DNA of 32,382 nucleotides from Saprospiraceae bacterium. Lineage in GTDB: Bacteria; Bacteroidota; Bacteroidia; Chitinophagales; Saprospiraceae. Below are positions 1-8,513 of the stretch, one piece after another. Positions within the stretch are counted from its first letter, which is position 1, and each line of letters opens with the position of its first letter. The notes below the pieces were generated by a model. It was not told the DNA's origin. It made no database searches and saw only the letters and a list, made by a program, of their open reading frames with translations. The DNA lies in the NCBI GenBank assembly GCA_020628725.1, contig JAHDEO010000018.1, positions 1-32,382 on the forward strand. Direction: 5' to 3'. Both the position numbers and the translations under genes were made by a program.

Positions 1-138
1 AGGTGTCGGGGTAGCAAGATTGCTTGCGGGTGTTTGTCCGGGTAGTAGCTTTCTGGTCGAAACGAGTGTAGTACGCATCTCTCCGAGTGTAGGGTCGAAA
101 GCACCTTCAAGCCAAGCCGCCAACTCAATACCCACACA
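1..138 (-). repeat. SSRVPK C-terminal module, copy a (start only)
   Basis: First 46 residues of the ~238 aa module, beginning at the conserved Cys in CVGIELAAWLEGAFD. The wording MRTTLVSTRKLLPGQTPAS is almost identical to copy e (17279-17998), so these two belong to one subtype. The rest of the module lies beyond the window edge. Confidence 0.85.
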
Positions 139-3100
139 ATCCGGCTCGATGATAATTACGACTGTAGAAGTATTACACATTGAAGGCGAACCATCATCAC
201 AAACTTCGTAAGTAAAACTATCTGTGCCGACGAAATTTGGATTTGGTGTGTAATTGATATTGCCATTGGGCTGTACGGTTGCGTTCCCATTTGAGGGGAC
301 TGCCATCGGAATTATCGCTGCTGTTAGATTGTGATTTTCTATATCAGAATCATTCAATAATACATTATGCTGAATAGAAGAATTGGCAAACATGTATAAG
401 GTATCCGGCAGGGGAACGGGCGCATCATTGATAGGTGTAACATCAATCGTCACACTTGCTGTGTCGCACATGACAGGGTTGCCATCATCACAAATTTCAT
501 ATTCAAAAATATCCGCACCATTAAAATCAACATTGGGCGTATATGAGTACGAACCACCTGCCAAGAGGAATACCGAACCGTTTTGAGGCTGTGTAATCGG
601 CGTGATATTTACCGTCAAATTATCGCCGTCAATGTCGCTGTCATTGCTGATAAGATTACCTGTTTTAGCTACCTCTTCGGGAGTGGTATTGGTATCATTT
701 ATTGCTTGTGGGGCATCATTTTCGGGTGTTACATTAATGTTGACTGTAGCTACATCGCAAAGCGATAAATCTACCGAATTACCAACTGAAGTGACTTCGT
801 AATTGATAAATAATTTCGGCGGAGCCGTTCCGTCAAAAGACTCGGCAGTGCGTGTTCCCGTTCCTTCTAAAATGAAGGTCATGGCATTGCCACTTGTCCA
901 GTCTCCACGATTGGTGATTTCTTGCACAACAGTACTAATGTCCGCACTTTGATAGGTGTTTCCTATCGTCCATGCCGGAAGATTTGACCATGAAGCCGCC
1001 GCACTTGTTTTGGTTTTTGAACTCAAGGCATAAGCTGTCGTGGGAATAGCAGCCGCATTGCCCGTAGCTTCTGCGCTAATGGATATGGAAGTGGCTATGC
1101 TTTGTGCTTCGTCGGCGACAAATTCCAAATAAGCACTTGTTATCGTCGCACCCTGCGGTACGGCAATATTTGTCATACGAATCCCTACAGCAGTAAATAC
1201 ATCAGGTAAGTCTTCCAACAAATCCAAATCGCTACTACCTACGTTGATGGAGCCATCCGTTGAAAGTTCTTCTACATCATCTCCACTTGATGCTACTTGC
1301 CCATTAAAACTACCGGGCGTGATGACCGTACTGACAATCGCAGCATCGTCACAAACTTCATAAGTGAAGCTATCTGCACCATAAAAATCAGGATTTGGCG
1401 TATAGTCAAATGTACCATCCGGGTTGATTGTGAGGGTTCCATTGGAAGGATTGCTCACAGGTGTTGCATTGACAATCAGGTTGTCATTATCGGGGTCATT
1501 ATCGTTTGTCAATACATTATTTGATAATACATTATCCTCATTTATCACAAAATTATCATCTATCAAATTGGGAATTGTATTGCAATTTTCTACCGTAACC
1601 AATTGATTATACACCTTGGTACATTCAAAGTATTGGGTAATCAACTGCACGCTGTAAGTGCCGGGAGTGTTCCATGTTACCATTCCCGAATTTGCCGTGA
1701 AATTCGCGGGGCTTGCCCCCGATACAAACCACGTAAAATTCATATCGTTCAAGGCTGCATCTGCTTGTATAGTCGTTGGAACACCTACACAAATTGTATT
1801 TGGATAGAGAATAGCATTGTCGGGACAAGGCGTGTTTTCGCGTCCCGGTGTGCCGTATGCGGAGTTGATATTCGAAGAGGCTTCCCATGAATTATATAAG
1901 AGATTATCCATTGAAGGGTCGATGAGGGAAAGCGTCGGACCATTGCCGTCGGGAATGGTATCCCAGGGAATTTTATCATTGAAAGTCAGTTCATCCGAAA
2001 GGCATTTATTTTGGTCAAACAAGCTGACGCGCTCACCGCCATTACTGATATTGAACAGCAAATTTCCGATAAAATCTGTGCCATTATTTAGGTGGGGAAA
2101 TATACTGCCAAATAAAGCCGCATCTTCCGCGAGTACCAGAAAATCATCGGGTTCGAGTATCGTTCCGGCTGGAATGGTGAAGGTGTTTTCGCTATCATAG
2201 AATTGCCAATTGGAAATATCTACACTCGTTGCATTGGGATTGTGTAGTTCCACCCAATCGCCCGGATTGGTGAGATTGTCGGAATTATAATTGATTTCGT
2301 TGATGACAATTTGGTCGGCGGGCGTGGTGCATGGTGTCGAATTTTGTGCGCCGGGAGTACCGCCTATCGGGTCAGATGCGTGCCAATCCGTAGCTGCAAT
2401 ATTATCCGCCGGAACGGGATAATTTAATTCCAATGAAGCCCCAAAACCATCTGCCAGCAATGCCCAGGGAATACCATCATTATAACGAACGGTATCGATG
2501 ACTGTACCCGTAACATTATTGAGCCAGATTTTTTCGCCATCATTATTGAGTTTGCTTTCTTCCCATTGAAAGACTTGATAGCCATTGCCCAAATATTGCG
2601 TAGCATCTGCCGCAATGACAATATATTCGCCGGGATTGATGGTCGTTCCTCGCGGAAATTTAAAACAAACACCTTCCGAAAATTCATATCCACTCAAATC
2701 ACGCGCTTTGGTGTCGGGGTTATGTATTTCGATAAATTCTTTTTCATTAATTGTATCATCTGGATGATAATGAATTTCATTGATGACAACATCCAATGCA
2801 GGTACGAAAACGGGTGTGAGCGTAGTATTTGAGGTGAATGATTGGTGCAGTGTGGAGTTGGTATTGCCTGTTTCCTGCCAATGTGAAAAACGATAACCGG
2901 GAGCAGGAATCGCGTGAATTTCAACAGGTGTATTCGTGAAATATTCGCCTGTATAATTGTAAGGTACTTCAAAATAATTGGAATTGACGACAACCGTACC
3001 ATTGGTGCTTGCATCAAAACTAAGGGTCAAATTAAAGGTAGATAATCCGAAAAAATTAGCAATATGTGTGCGTAAATTATCGCTTCTTACATTTGCAAAA

Positions 3101-4998
3101 CTTTTTAAATTATTAACATGCGAAACCCATGCATTATAATCCGCTACACCGCCTTGCGAACCCCAAAGTGCGGTGTGAGCCGTCATTTCGCTGTCTAAAG
3201 TATTTTTATAATCGTCAATCGTATTATTGACGCGGGTAGCATCATATACCAAATTGAGTTGTGTAGCATAGCGTTGGATAAATTCATCTCTGAACTCAGG
3301 AACCTCCATCATTCTTCTGAACAGCATCGTAGGACGTGGCGCGTTTCTGCTGTTTACACCTCCCGGAATCATCATGTATTCGATGGTATTGTGTGCGGGA
3401 TTTTGCCAGCCACTATCAGTGTCTAAGACTGCCATGCGCCATTTAGAATTGGCGGTAGCAGAACGCCAGTATATTTTATTACTCGGACTCCATGTGGCGG
3501 GCCAATCCGATGGCATGACCCACATTTGTAGCATGTAATAATTCAGAAAATTATTAATGTCAATTTGTGATTTTGCATAATCATAATTCGCTTGTGTAAA
3601 GCTGGTGTTATTGTCAAAATATTGGTATAAATTGCTCAGATTGGTGGTATCTCCGTCGGTGGCAACAATTTCTCTGTGAATGTCCCAAAGCCTTATTATC
3701 TCAAAATCATCTCCTTCGTATTTAGGAAATTGATACTCAAAATAATGCTTGCTATAACTATCTCTGATATTGTGAATACCCCAATATTCTCCATTGAGAT
3801 ACACTACGGATGGACGTGCAGATTGTATCTCCAAATCCAATTTATTTTCTGCTAATCGCTGTACTACCGCATCTCCCATCATCGAGGAGACCCAGTGGTT
3901 TCCGCCATTTCTAAATCTTAGTCTTCTAAATTCATACTGCTCTCTTTGAGGAAATATTTGTGCAGGAATATTGGGACTTGGGTACTCGCTTTTGGTTTTA
4001 AATTGAATACTCTTTTGAGCGTATCTGCGTGTACAATTTCCAAACACAGAAAGCCCCCCATCTGCATCAAATACCTCATTACCTACTTCATCAAACATGA
4101 TAACATTGGAAGGATATTCCCATTCTTGATGATAATTGGCTGTACCGCCACAACCTGATGCCCCATTTGTACCGACGACATACATACCCAAGCTGTCACT
4201 CCATAAATGGTCAGGGTCAAGATTGACAGACAAAACGGCTAAATCGTGGTTTGCCCCGATGATGTAAGCGGCTGTTTCTATCAGGCTATTCGCAAAACCG
4301 CTTTTTACACTAATTGCTCTGACACTTTGCGAAGTATTTACCGTGAATGCTCCTGTATATAATGTAGAGGATGTCGTCGGGGCAGTTCCGTCTAAGGTAT
4401 AATAGATGGACGCTCCGGGTTCGGCGGTGATAGTTACAGATTGAGCAGCGTTGTACAATCCGCTTGGGGGAGAAATAATCGGCGGGGCAGCCTGCGGCTG
4501 ACTGTTGTTATTAGTGGCTGCGGGAGTTGCGGGGATGAGTTGAGAGAGTGTAGCACTGCCATCGGGCAAACGTCCGTAGCCTTGGTCGGTCGTGACGGTT
4601 GTAAAGGTAAAGCTATCTTCAATGGTTATGCCGTCGGGATTGGTTAGGATGACACTTTCACCTGCACTACTTAATTTGAAATTGAGGTGATTCGCGCCTT
4701 GGAAGGTTTCATTATCTGCCCAAAAAATCAAATAGCCGTTTGCAGGAACGGTGGTCAATGCCGCATCTGTAGCCGGAATCTGCCACATCAAAGGATTGCC
4801 ACTATCGTCCGAGAGATAGTAACCCGCCAAATTTACAGAGGCATTTCCTGCATTATAAATTTCAATAACGTCGTCATATTCGCCATAATTGTCGGCGATT
4901 ATATTATCGTTTGAGGGAATAACTTCGTTGATGTATAATTGTGCGTTTGTATTAATAGCAATCAGTCCGCAAATAACAAATAGTACAACACTTCTCAT
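1..4998 (-). CDS. CotH-kinase / lamin-tail multidomain surface protein (3' end outside window)
   Basis: My translation from ATG at 4998 stays open to base 1, giving 1666 residues with no stop; the ORF track omits it for that reason. Residues 1-20 are a signal peptide ending near NAQ. There follow a lamin-tail domain (about 20-135), a chitobiase-C-like segment (about 180-255, IYYTLDGTAPT), a CotH-kinase-like domain (about 265-560, VYLNGEYWGIHNI), an InlB-B-like repeat (about 640-690, APGYRFSHWQE), two more lamin-tail domains (from about 736 and 895), a PKD-like domain (about 1066-1136) and cadherin-like repeats (from about 1142). The first cadherin-like repeat is interrupted by a foreign ~190 aa domain. 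The last 46 residues open the shared C-terminal module (LLPGQTPASNLATPTP), so the stop should lie roughly 0.6 kb to the left. CotH kinases phosphorylate secreted proteins; the substrate here is unknown. The lamin-tail part is clearly paralogous to the 17279-21559 protein. Confidence 0.9.
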   Translation of the reverse strand, partial: MRSVVLFVICGLIAINTNAQLYINEVIPSNDNIIADNYGEYDDVIEIYNAGNASVNLAGYYLSDDSGNPLMWQIPATDAALTTVPANGYLIFWADNETFQGANHLNFKLSSAGESVILTNPDGITIEDSFTFTTVTTDQGYGRLPDGSATLSQLIPATPAATNNNSQPQAAPPIISPPSGLYNAAQSVTITAEPGASIYYTLDGTAPTTSSTLYTGAFTVNTSQSVRAISVKSGFANSLIETAAYIIGANHDLAVLSVNLDPDHLWSDSLGMYVVGTNGASGCGGTANYHQEWEYPSNVIMFDEVGNEVFDADGGLSVFGNCTRRYAQKSIQFKTKSEYPSPNIPAQIFPQREQYEFRRLRFRNGGNHWVSSMMGDAVVQRLAENKLDLEIQSARPSVVYLNGEYWGIHNIRDSYSKHYFEYQFPKYEGDDFEIIRLWDIHREIVATDGDTTNLSNLYQYFDNNTSFTQANYDYAKSQIDINNFLNYYMLQMWVMPSDWPATWSPSNKIYWRSATANSKWRMAVLDTDSGWQNPAHNTIEYMMIPGGVNSRNAPRPTMLFRRMMEVPEFRDEFIQRYATQLNLVYDATRVNNTIDDYKNTLDSEMTAHTALWGSQGGVADYNAWVSHVNNLKSFANVRSDNLRTHIANFFGLSTFNLTLSFDASTNGTVVVNSNYFEVPYNYTGEYFTNTPVEIHAIPAPGYRFSHWQETGNTNSTLHQSFTSNTTLTPVFVPALDVVINEIHYHPDDTINEKEFIEIHNPDTKARDLSGYEFSEGVCFKFPRGTTINPGEYIVIAADATQYLGNGYQVFQWEESKLNNDGEKIWLNNVTGTVIDTVRYNDGIPWALLADGFGASLELNYPVPADNIAATDWHASDPIGGTPGAQNSTPCTTPADQIVINEINYNSDNLTNPGDWVELHNPNATSVDISNWQFYDSENTFTIPAGTILEPDDFLVLAEDAALFGSIFPHLNNGTDFIGNLLFNISNGGERVSLFDQNKCLSDELTFNDKIPWDTIPDGNGPTLSLIDPSMDNLLYNSWEASSNINSAYGTPGRENTPCPDNAILYPNTICVGVPTTIQADAALNDMNFTWFVSGASPANFTANSGMVTWNTPGTYSVQLITQYFECTKVYNQLVTVENCNTIPNLIDDNFVINEDNVLSNNVLTNDNDPDNDNLIVNATPVSNPSNGTLTINPDGTFDYTPNPDFYGADSFTYEVCDDAAIVSTVITPGSFNGQVASSGDDVEELSTDGSINVGSSDLDLLEDLPDVFTAVGIRMTNIAVPQGATITSAYLEFVADEAQSIATSISISAEATGNAAAIPTTAYALSSKTKTSAAASWSNLPAWTIGNTYQSADISTVVQEITNRGDWTSGNAMTFILEGTGTRTAESFDGTAPPKLFINYEVTSVGNSVDLSLCDVATVNINVTPENDAPQAINDTNTTPEEVAKTGNLISNDSDIDGDNLTVNITPITQPQNGSVFLLAGGSYSYTPNVDFNGADIFEYEICDDGNPVMCDTASVTIDVTPINDAPVPLPDTLYMFANSSIQHNVLLNDSDIENHNLTAAIIPMAVPSNGNATVQPNGNINYTPNPNFVGTDSFTYEVCDDGSPSMCNTSTVVIIIEPDCVGIELAAWLEGAFDPTLGEMRTTLVSTRKLLPGQTPASNLATPTP
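770..1345 (-). other. ~190 aa domain inserted inside a cadherin-like repeat
   Basis: In the next repeat the text runs YEICDD-GNPVM-CDTASVTIDVTPINDAP. In this repeat YEVCDD is followed by about 190 foreign residues (motifs such as VPQGATITSAYLEF, NRGDWTSGNAM and GTGTRTAESFDG) before the repeat resumes with LCDVATVNINVTPENDAP. The insert resembles a beta-rich domain seen in other bacterial surface proteins, but I cannot name its family with certainty. The boundaries are approximate. Confidence 0.7.
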
Positions 4999-5119
4999 AT
5001 AAAAAACTTTAAACTAACAGCTAACAAATTATTAATAGTGTTAATTTTTCAAAATAACCATGCCAGCTTAGCTAAAATTCGTATTAAAAAGCAAGAAACG
5101 TGACATAGTAAACCCACAC

Positions 5120-5133
5120 CATTACGCGTAATG
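5120..5133. promoter_or_regulatory. 14-bp perfect palindrome, possible operator
   Basis: CATTACGCGTAATG is a perfect palindrome about 120 bp upstream of the start at 4998. It could bind a dimeric regulator. There is no supporting second copy near the other genes that I noticed, so the functional reading is weak. Confidence 0.3.
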
Positions 5134-5297
5134 AAAAATGACATGGGGAGGTATATTATCACCGAGTCGAATGGGATGATACCGAAAAACGAAGAAATCG
5201 GCTTGGGCGGGTATCTTCTGAGAATAGACTCTATTTACATGAAGAAAGTTGCTTTTGTTTTAAAGCTGTTTAAGCGAAGTTGATGCTTGTTAATATA

Positions 5298-5329
5298 AAA
5301 TGGTTTGTGTCGTTAAACACAAACCATTT
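5298..5329 (-). terminator. Hairpin terminator downstream of the orphan module
   Basis: AAATGGTTTGTGT (5298-5310) pairs perfectly over 13 bp with ACACAAACCATTT (5317-5329) around a 6-nt loop. On the minus strand it is followed by a T-rich stretch. It lies about 50 bp past the stop of the 5383-5607 fragment. Confidence 0.6.
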
Positions 5330-5382
5330 ATACTCAATACAAAACAATATTTTTATAGGGGATAAATATTTTATGGTCAATT

Positions 5383-5607
5383 CTACTTCGGCACTCGTGA
5401 TGAAATGCCATTATTTTCAAACCACAAAGACTTATCCTGTCCGTTTACGTCTCCATCCAAATTGAAGTCGGGAGATAGATAGTAATCGAATACGCCATTA
5501 GAATCGAACCATTCTGTCTTATCCGTACCATTCACATCGAAGCTGGGGAAATCCATTTGATTGGCATCTCCTGCGAACATTGCCCACTCGCCTGTCGGGA
5601 TTTTCAT
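5383..5607 (-). pseudogene. Orphan C-terminal fragment of the SSRVPK module (copy b)
   Basis: The 74-residue frame contains only the last third of the module: PTGEWAMFAGDANQ, both D(I/V)NGxDK segments and the terminal SSRVPK. It has no signal peptide and no enzyme domain. Upstream the frame closes quickly at a stop without further module sequence, so it is best read as the 3' remnant of a lost large gene or a piece copied in by recombination. 185 bp are identical to the 3' end of the 8514-12752 gene, while the first few codons (PTGEW rather than PNGEW) and the last dozen differ. It keeps a hairpin terminator. Expression as a small dockerin-like peptide cannot be excluded, but without a signal peptide it would remain cytoplasmic. 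Confidence 0.75.
5408..5592. repeat. 185-bp DNA repeat, identical to 8539-8723
   Basis: Base-by-base comparison shows no difference over 185 bp with 8539-8723, in direct orientation, with abrupt divergence at both ends. Other copies of the same coding module in the window differ at many synonymous sites, so this pair was copied recently. Confidence 0.9.
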
Positions 5608-5813
5608 TAAACCTAAATACTGTTTGATAGGTAAATGGTCCTAAAATAAGTTTTTCATCTGTGACGAAGATAATTTTAATATGCTTTGCATTATAAATTA
5701 CCGAGAAGTATATTTTTAAACACAAAAATGCAGATTATTTTAATGTTAAATGTTCTCTATTCTATGGTTCTATAGTCCTATGGTTTGCTTTAGAAATAGC
5801 AAAATCAAAAAAA

Positions 5814-5845
5814 GTCGTTGGACATTTAAAAAAACATCCAACGAC
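5814..5845 (-). terminator. Rho-independent terminator of the lipoprotein gene
   Basis: GTCGTTGGA (5814-5822) pairs with TCCAACGAC (5837-5845), 9 bp. On the minus strand the hairpin is directly followed by TTTTTTTGATTTT. It lies about 50 bp past the stop of the lipoprotein at 5894. Confidence 0.8.
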
Positions 5846-5893
5846 CAGATTATTTATCGTATAACTCAGGTTAGAGAAGAAGAGTTTATTAAA

Positions 5894-6400
5894 TTAGTAC
5901 TGTATCCATCTCTGCGCTGAGTAAGAATAAACCGAATTATCATTTCTTGAGTTATCCCAAAAAGCACCGGTATAACCGCCAATACTACTATTAGTATAAT
6001 ACGCCAAACCTGTACCGCAAAACTGTTGTCCGGGATAAAGATAAATCTGTGCTTGATGACGATTTGAATAAGCCCATGCACCACTTGCATTAGAAGTCTT
6101 ATATTCTGTATACAACCATACCCATCCAAGGTTTTGAGAACTCTTCCAAGAGCCGGGGAAAACGACGCAAGGCGATCTTTCTTCTAATGAACTGGTGTTA
6201 TCCAGCGTTCTCACCGGAACTGATAAGTCAGCCGGTATAGTACTATGGTCAGGTACTTCCGATGTACTGACAAGTAATTCGAGGGGTGAGACGTCTGATA
6301 CTGCATCCGTCAATGTTTCCTGCTGTTCGCAAGAAGTGAAGCAGATTAGCATGAGGAGTAAACTGTAAAAGCTAACCACAAAACGATTAAAATTTTTCAT
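5894..6400 (-). CDS. Small secreted lipoprotein, unknown function
   Basis: 168 residues. The N-terminus is a lysine/arginine-tipped hydrophobic stretch ending FTSC at Cys24, a plausible lipobox, so the mature protein should be lipid-anchored; no acidic lipoprotein-export run follows the Cys. After a polar linker (about 25-75) comes a compact aromatic-rich C-terminal part (about 78-168) with GWVWLYTEY, YLYPGQQFCGTGLAYY and a final RWIQY. It has two further cysteines (RSPC and QQFC) that might form a disulfide. I do not recognise the family. It is monocistronic, with about 600 bp of gene-free sequence upstream and its own terminator downstream. It has no C-terminal sorting module, unlike the large proteins around it. 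Confidence 0.75.
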   Translation of the reverse strand: MKNFNRFVVSFYSLLLMLICFTSCEQQETLTDAVSDVSPLELLVSTSEVPDHSTIPADLSVPVRTLDNTSSLEERSPCVVFPGSWKSSQNLGWVWLYTEYKTSNASGAWAYSNRHQAQIYLYPGQQFCGTGLAYYTNSSIGGYTGAFWDNSRNDNSVYSYSAQRWIQY

Positions 6401-6996
6401 TTTATTTATAATTATTTATTAAAAAATGTTTGTGCTTTTTCGGAGAAATAATTTAGTTTAGGAGTGTTCAACTAAGATCGACTTTGTCACTTGTATTTAA
6501 TAAGTCGCAATAGAATATTTATTATTGTATTTAAATATATGAAGGCTAAGATAGTGTACAGGGGGAGAAAGGTTGTCTGAGTTTTAGAGAAGTTTACTTG
6601 TTTTATTGCAAAGGCATTTTTTTTAAAATCGATGAATTTTGGGTTTACATGCAAATAAAAACACAGACGTAAGCTCCATCTTAACTGCCTTAAATTTAGA
6701 TGTTTATAAGAGAATATTGCCACTTTGTTCAATTATTTATTTTCATATATTTACAGTAAATGCGACTTTTAAAATCTTTTTTAGAAAGAAAAAACAAGTT
6801 TATTTAGACATTAAAATAAAGGCTTACGTAATTTGTATTATTAAATTAGCCGCTGCATAGAAAATTCTGTTCGTCCGGTTTTTTTGCAACATTGGTTTTA
6901 GACATTACGTATTTTAACTATAGCCCGTGCAGTTTTTTACTGTACAATAGACTTTATTCTGAAATATTTTGCACGGAGCTTTTTTAAAACACTTCA
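6401..6996. other. AT-rich intergenic region between divergent genes
   Basis: Nearly 600 bp separating the leftward lipoprotein gene from the rightward 500 aa gene, so it must carry both promoters. Two short opposing ORFs (81 and 73 codons) overlap each other and have no protein-like features; I treat them as chance. Near the right end there is a spaced 7-bp inverted repeat (CCGTGCA at 6925-6931, TGCACGG at 6970-6976) enclosing a 21-nt sequence that recurs at 29889-29909. Confidence 0.6.
6946..6966 (+). repeat. 21-nt repeat, inverted copy at 29889-29909
   Basis: AATAGACTTTATTCTGAAATA occurs here exactly and again, on the opposite strand, at 29889-29909, where it is part of an 11-bp-stem palindrome. 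It sits 30 bp before the start of one ~500 aa paralogue; the other copy lies about 330 bp past the end of the second paralogue. It may be a terminal scar of a mobile element. Confidence 0.6.
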
Positions 6997-8499
6997 ATGA
7001 ATAAGAAAGAGGTTATTTTTAAGATAATTGGACAGCTCAAACGAACGGAAAAACGTTTGTTCAGGTTGGAAATGGAGAAGTTCAAATCTTCTTCGACTTA
7101 CATTCTCATTTATGATTACCTTGAAAGGAGCACAGAACTAGATGATAAAGCCTTTAAAGCGTTTTGTCAGCAGCACAATATTCGTCACCTATCCTCACAC
7201 ATCCTTCATCTTCATGCAAAATTGATAAGGTTTCTGGTTAGGAATAAAGAAATAGCCGCAGAAGATAATATTAATAAAACAATTAAAGCAAAAAGAGCGG
7301 AGGCACATATTTATATGGATTACAGTATGCCCGGGCAGGCTGCTAAGACTCTAAAAAAAGCCTGTGAAATAGCTTACAAGCACAACAAATATTATTCAAT
7401 GTTATACGTCTTTCCGGAATTAATGAAGGTAAGTCGCATAGCACATAAATACCCGAGGTATTTAAACGACTTATCGATACCCGGAGGTTCTCCTGTGGAG
7501 CAAATGCAATGGATCATTGATAAAATTTCTGGTATATCTATTAATAGGGTGATTCTTCAAGATATAGTAAGCACTTATAATGAGGCTTTTCCTTCGCCTG
7601 AGCGAGACGTAAGATTAAAAAAACTCCAGCAGTATCAACCTATTTCTTATACTCCCGGTGATGCTATAGAATTTGCATGCTATTATAATGTAATCATCTT
7701 TCAAGCATATACTGCTAACGACATAGTAAAATTAATCAGCCTGATAGAAGACCTTTTAGCGCAATTACCCAATTTTTTTATACCGGATACTACTCAGCCC
7801 ATAGCATTATATGTCACGCATTATTTCACCCTTTGCCAGGAATTATTTTCGCAAGATGTTGAACATTTTAAGATTCAGCAACAACAATATAAGCGTACTA
7901 TAGAAGGACTTATTAAGGAGTATAAATTACCCGTTAGCAGTCATCTAAGTCTCCATATAGAAACCTATGCTTCTTGTCTGAAACAATACGCATCATTGCT
8001 AACATCAAGCTTTGATTCTACGATAATTAAATCATTTATTTCATCTGACAAAACAGCAAAATCACCAATCCTCTTGCCTATTTTTATGATCCAATTAGCT
8101 GTTGCGAATCTTCAATTCGTTATGATCAGAGATTATTCTAAAAGTAATGAGTGTTACAGGAAAATTCAATCAATTCCGAGAAAACTATATCAAGAAAAAA
8201 TATTTCACGATGAGATAGAACTTATCGAAATGATCAAAAGCTTTGAGCTAAATGACAGGGTGTATCTGGCGAATATCATCAAAGCAATCAGGAGTAAACA
8301 CTATACCAATTATTATGTCTCACCTATCAATAAATTGATAGTCAAACTTATTAATAAAATGCAGAAAGCGTCCGCGGATAAACACTTAGAGCTGATGAAG
8401 GCTGCCCTGCCTGAGTTGCAAAAACTTGAAAAGACCATTGTTTTAAAATATGTTCCCTTTTCCTATTGGCTCAAATGGCGAATTAAAGAGTATGAATAA
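6997..8499 (+). CDS. ~500 aa helical protein, unrecognised family (paralogue of 30236-31720)
   Basis: 500 residues, no signal peptide, no long hydrophobic stretch, predominantly helical composition with many K/E/L/Y residues, so probably cytoplasmic. The N-terminal block (about 10-75) contains RTEKRLFRLEMEKFK, followed by YDYL, a KAF...FC segment and a KLIRFL helix. Around 105-130 the PGQAAKTLKKACEIAYKH stretch resembles a TPR-like helix pair. The C-terminus is the conserved ALPELQKLEK...FSYWLKWRIKE. All of these blocks recur in the same order in the 494 aa protein at 30236-31720. No enzymatic motif is visible; a helical-repeat scaffold or regulator is a guess. It converges with the next gene, the two stops being about 14 bp apart. 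Confidence 0.85.
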   Translation: MNKKEVIFKIIGQLKRTEKRLFRLEMEKFKSSSTYILIYDYLERSTELDDKAFKAFCQQHNIRHLSSHILHLHAKLIRFLVRNKEIAAEDNINKTIKAKRAEAHIYMDYSMPGQAAKTLKKACEIAYKHNKYYSMLYVFPELMKVSRIAHKYPRYLNDLSIPGGSPVEQMQWIIDKISGISINRVILQDIVSTYNEAFPSPERDVRLKKLQQYQPISYTPGDAIEFACYYNVIIFQAYTANDIVKLISLIEDLLAQLPNFFIPDTTQPIALYVTHYFTLCQELFSQDVEHFKIQQQQYKRTIEGLIKEYKLPVSSHLSLHIETYASCLKQYASLLTSSFDSTIIKSFISSDKTAKSPILLPIFMIQLAVANLQFVMIRDYSKSNECYRKIQSIPRKLYQEKIFHDEIELIEMIKSFELNDRVYLANIIKAIRSKHYTNYYVSPINKLIVKLINKMQKASADKHLELMKAALPELQKLEKTIVLKYVPFSYWLKWRIKEYE

Positions 8500-8513
8500 T
8501 AAAGGGAATAGAT

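Larger units (their letters stand above)
4999..5382. other. Intergenic region upstream of the CotH gene
   Basis: About 380 bp without a convincing gene. It holds the presumed promoter of the leftward gene starting at 4998, a perfect 14-bp palindrome at 5120-5133 and a terminator-like hairpin at 5298-5329. I found no clean TAnnTTTG promoter box on the minus strand. Confidence 0.6.

Noticed and set aside
5519-5725. 68 aa minus ORF overlapping the orphan module
   Set aside because: Out of frame with the recognisable module sequence (RRVGNVRRRCQSN is the module read in another frame).
6487-6860. Short opposing ORFs of 81 and 73 aa between the lipoprotein and the 500 aa gene
   Set aside because: AT-rich low-complexity sequence and mutual overlap; no signal peptide or domain.
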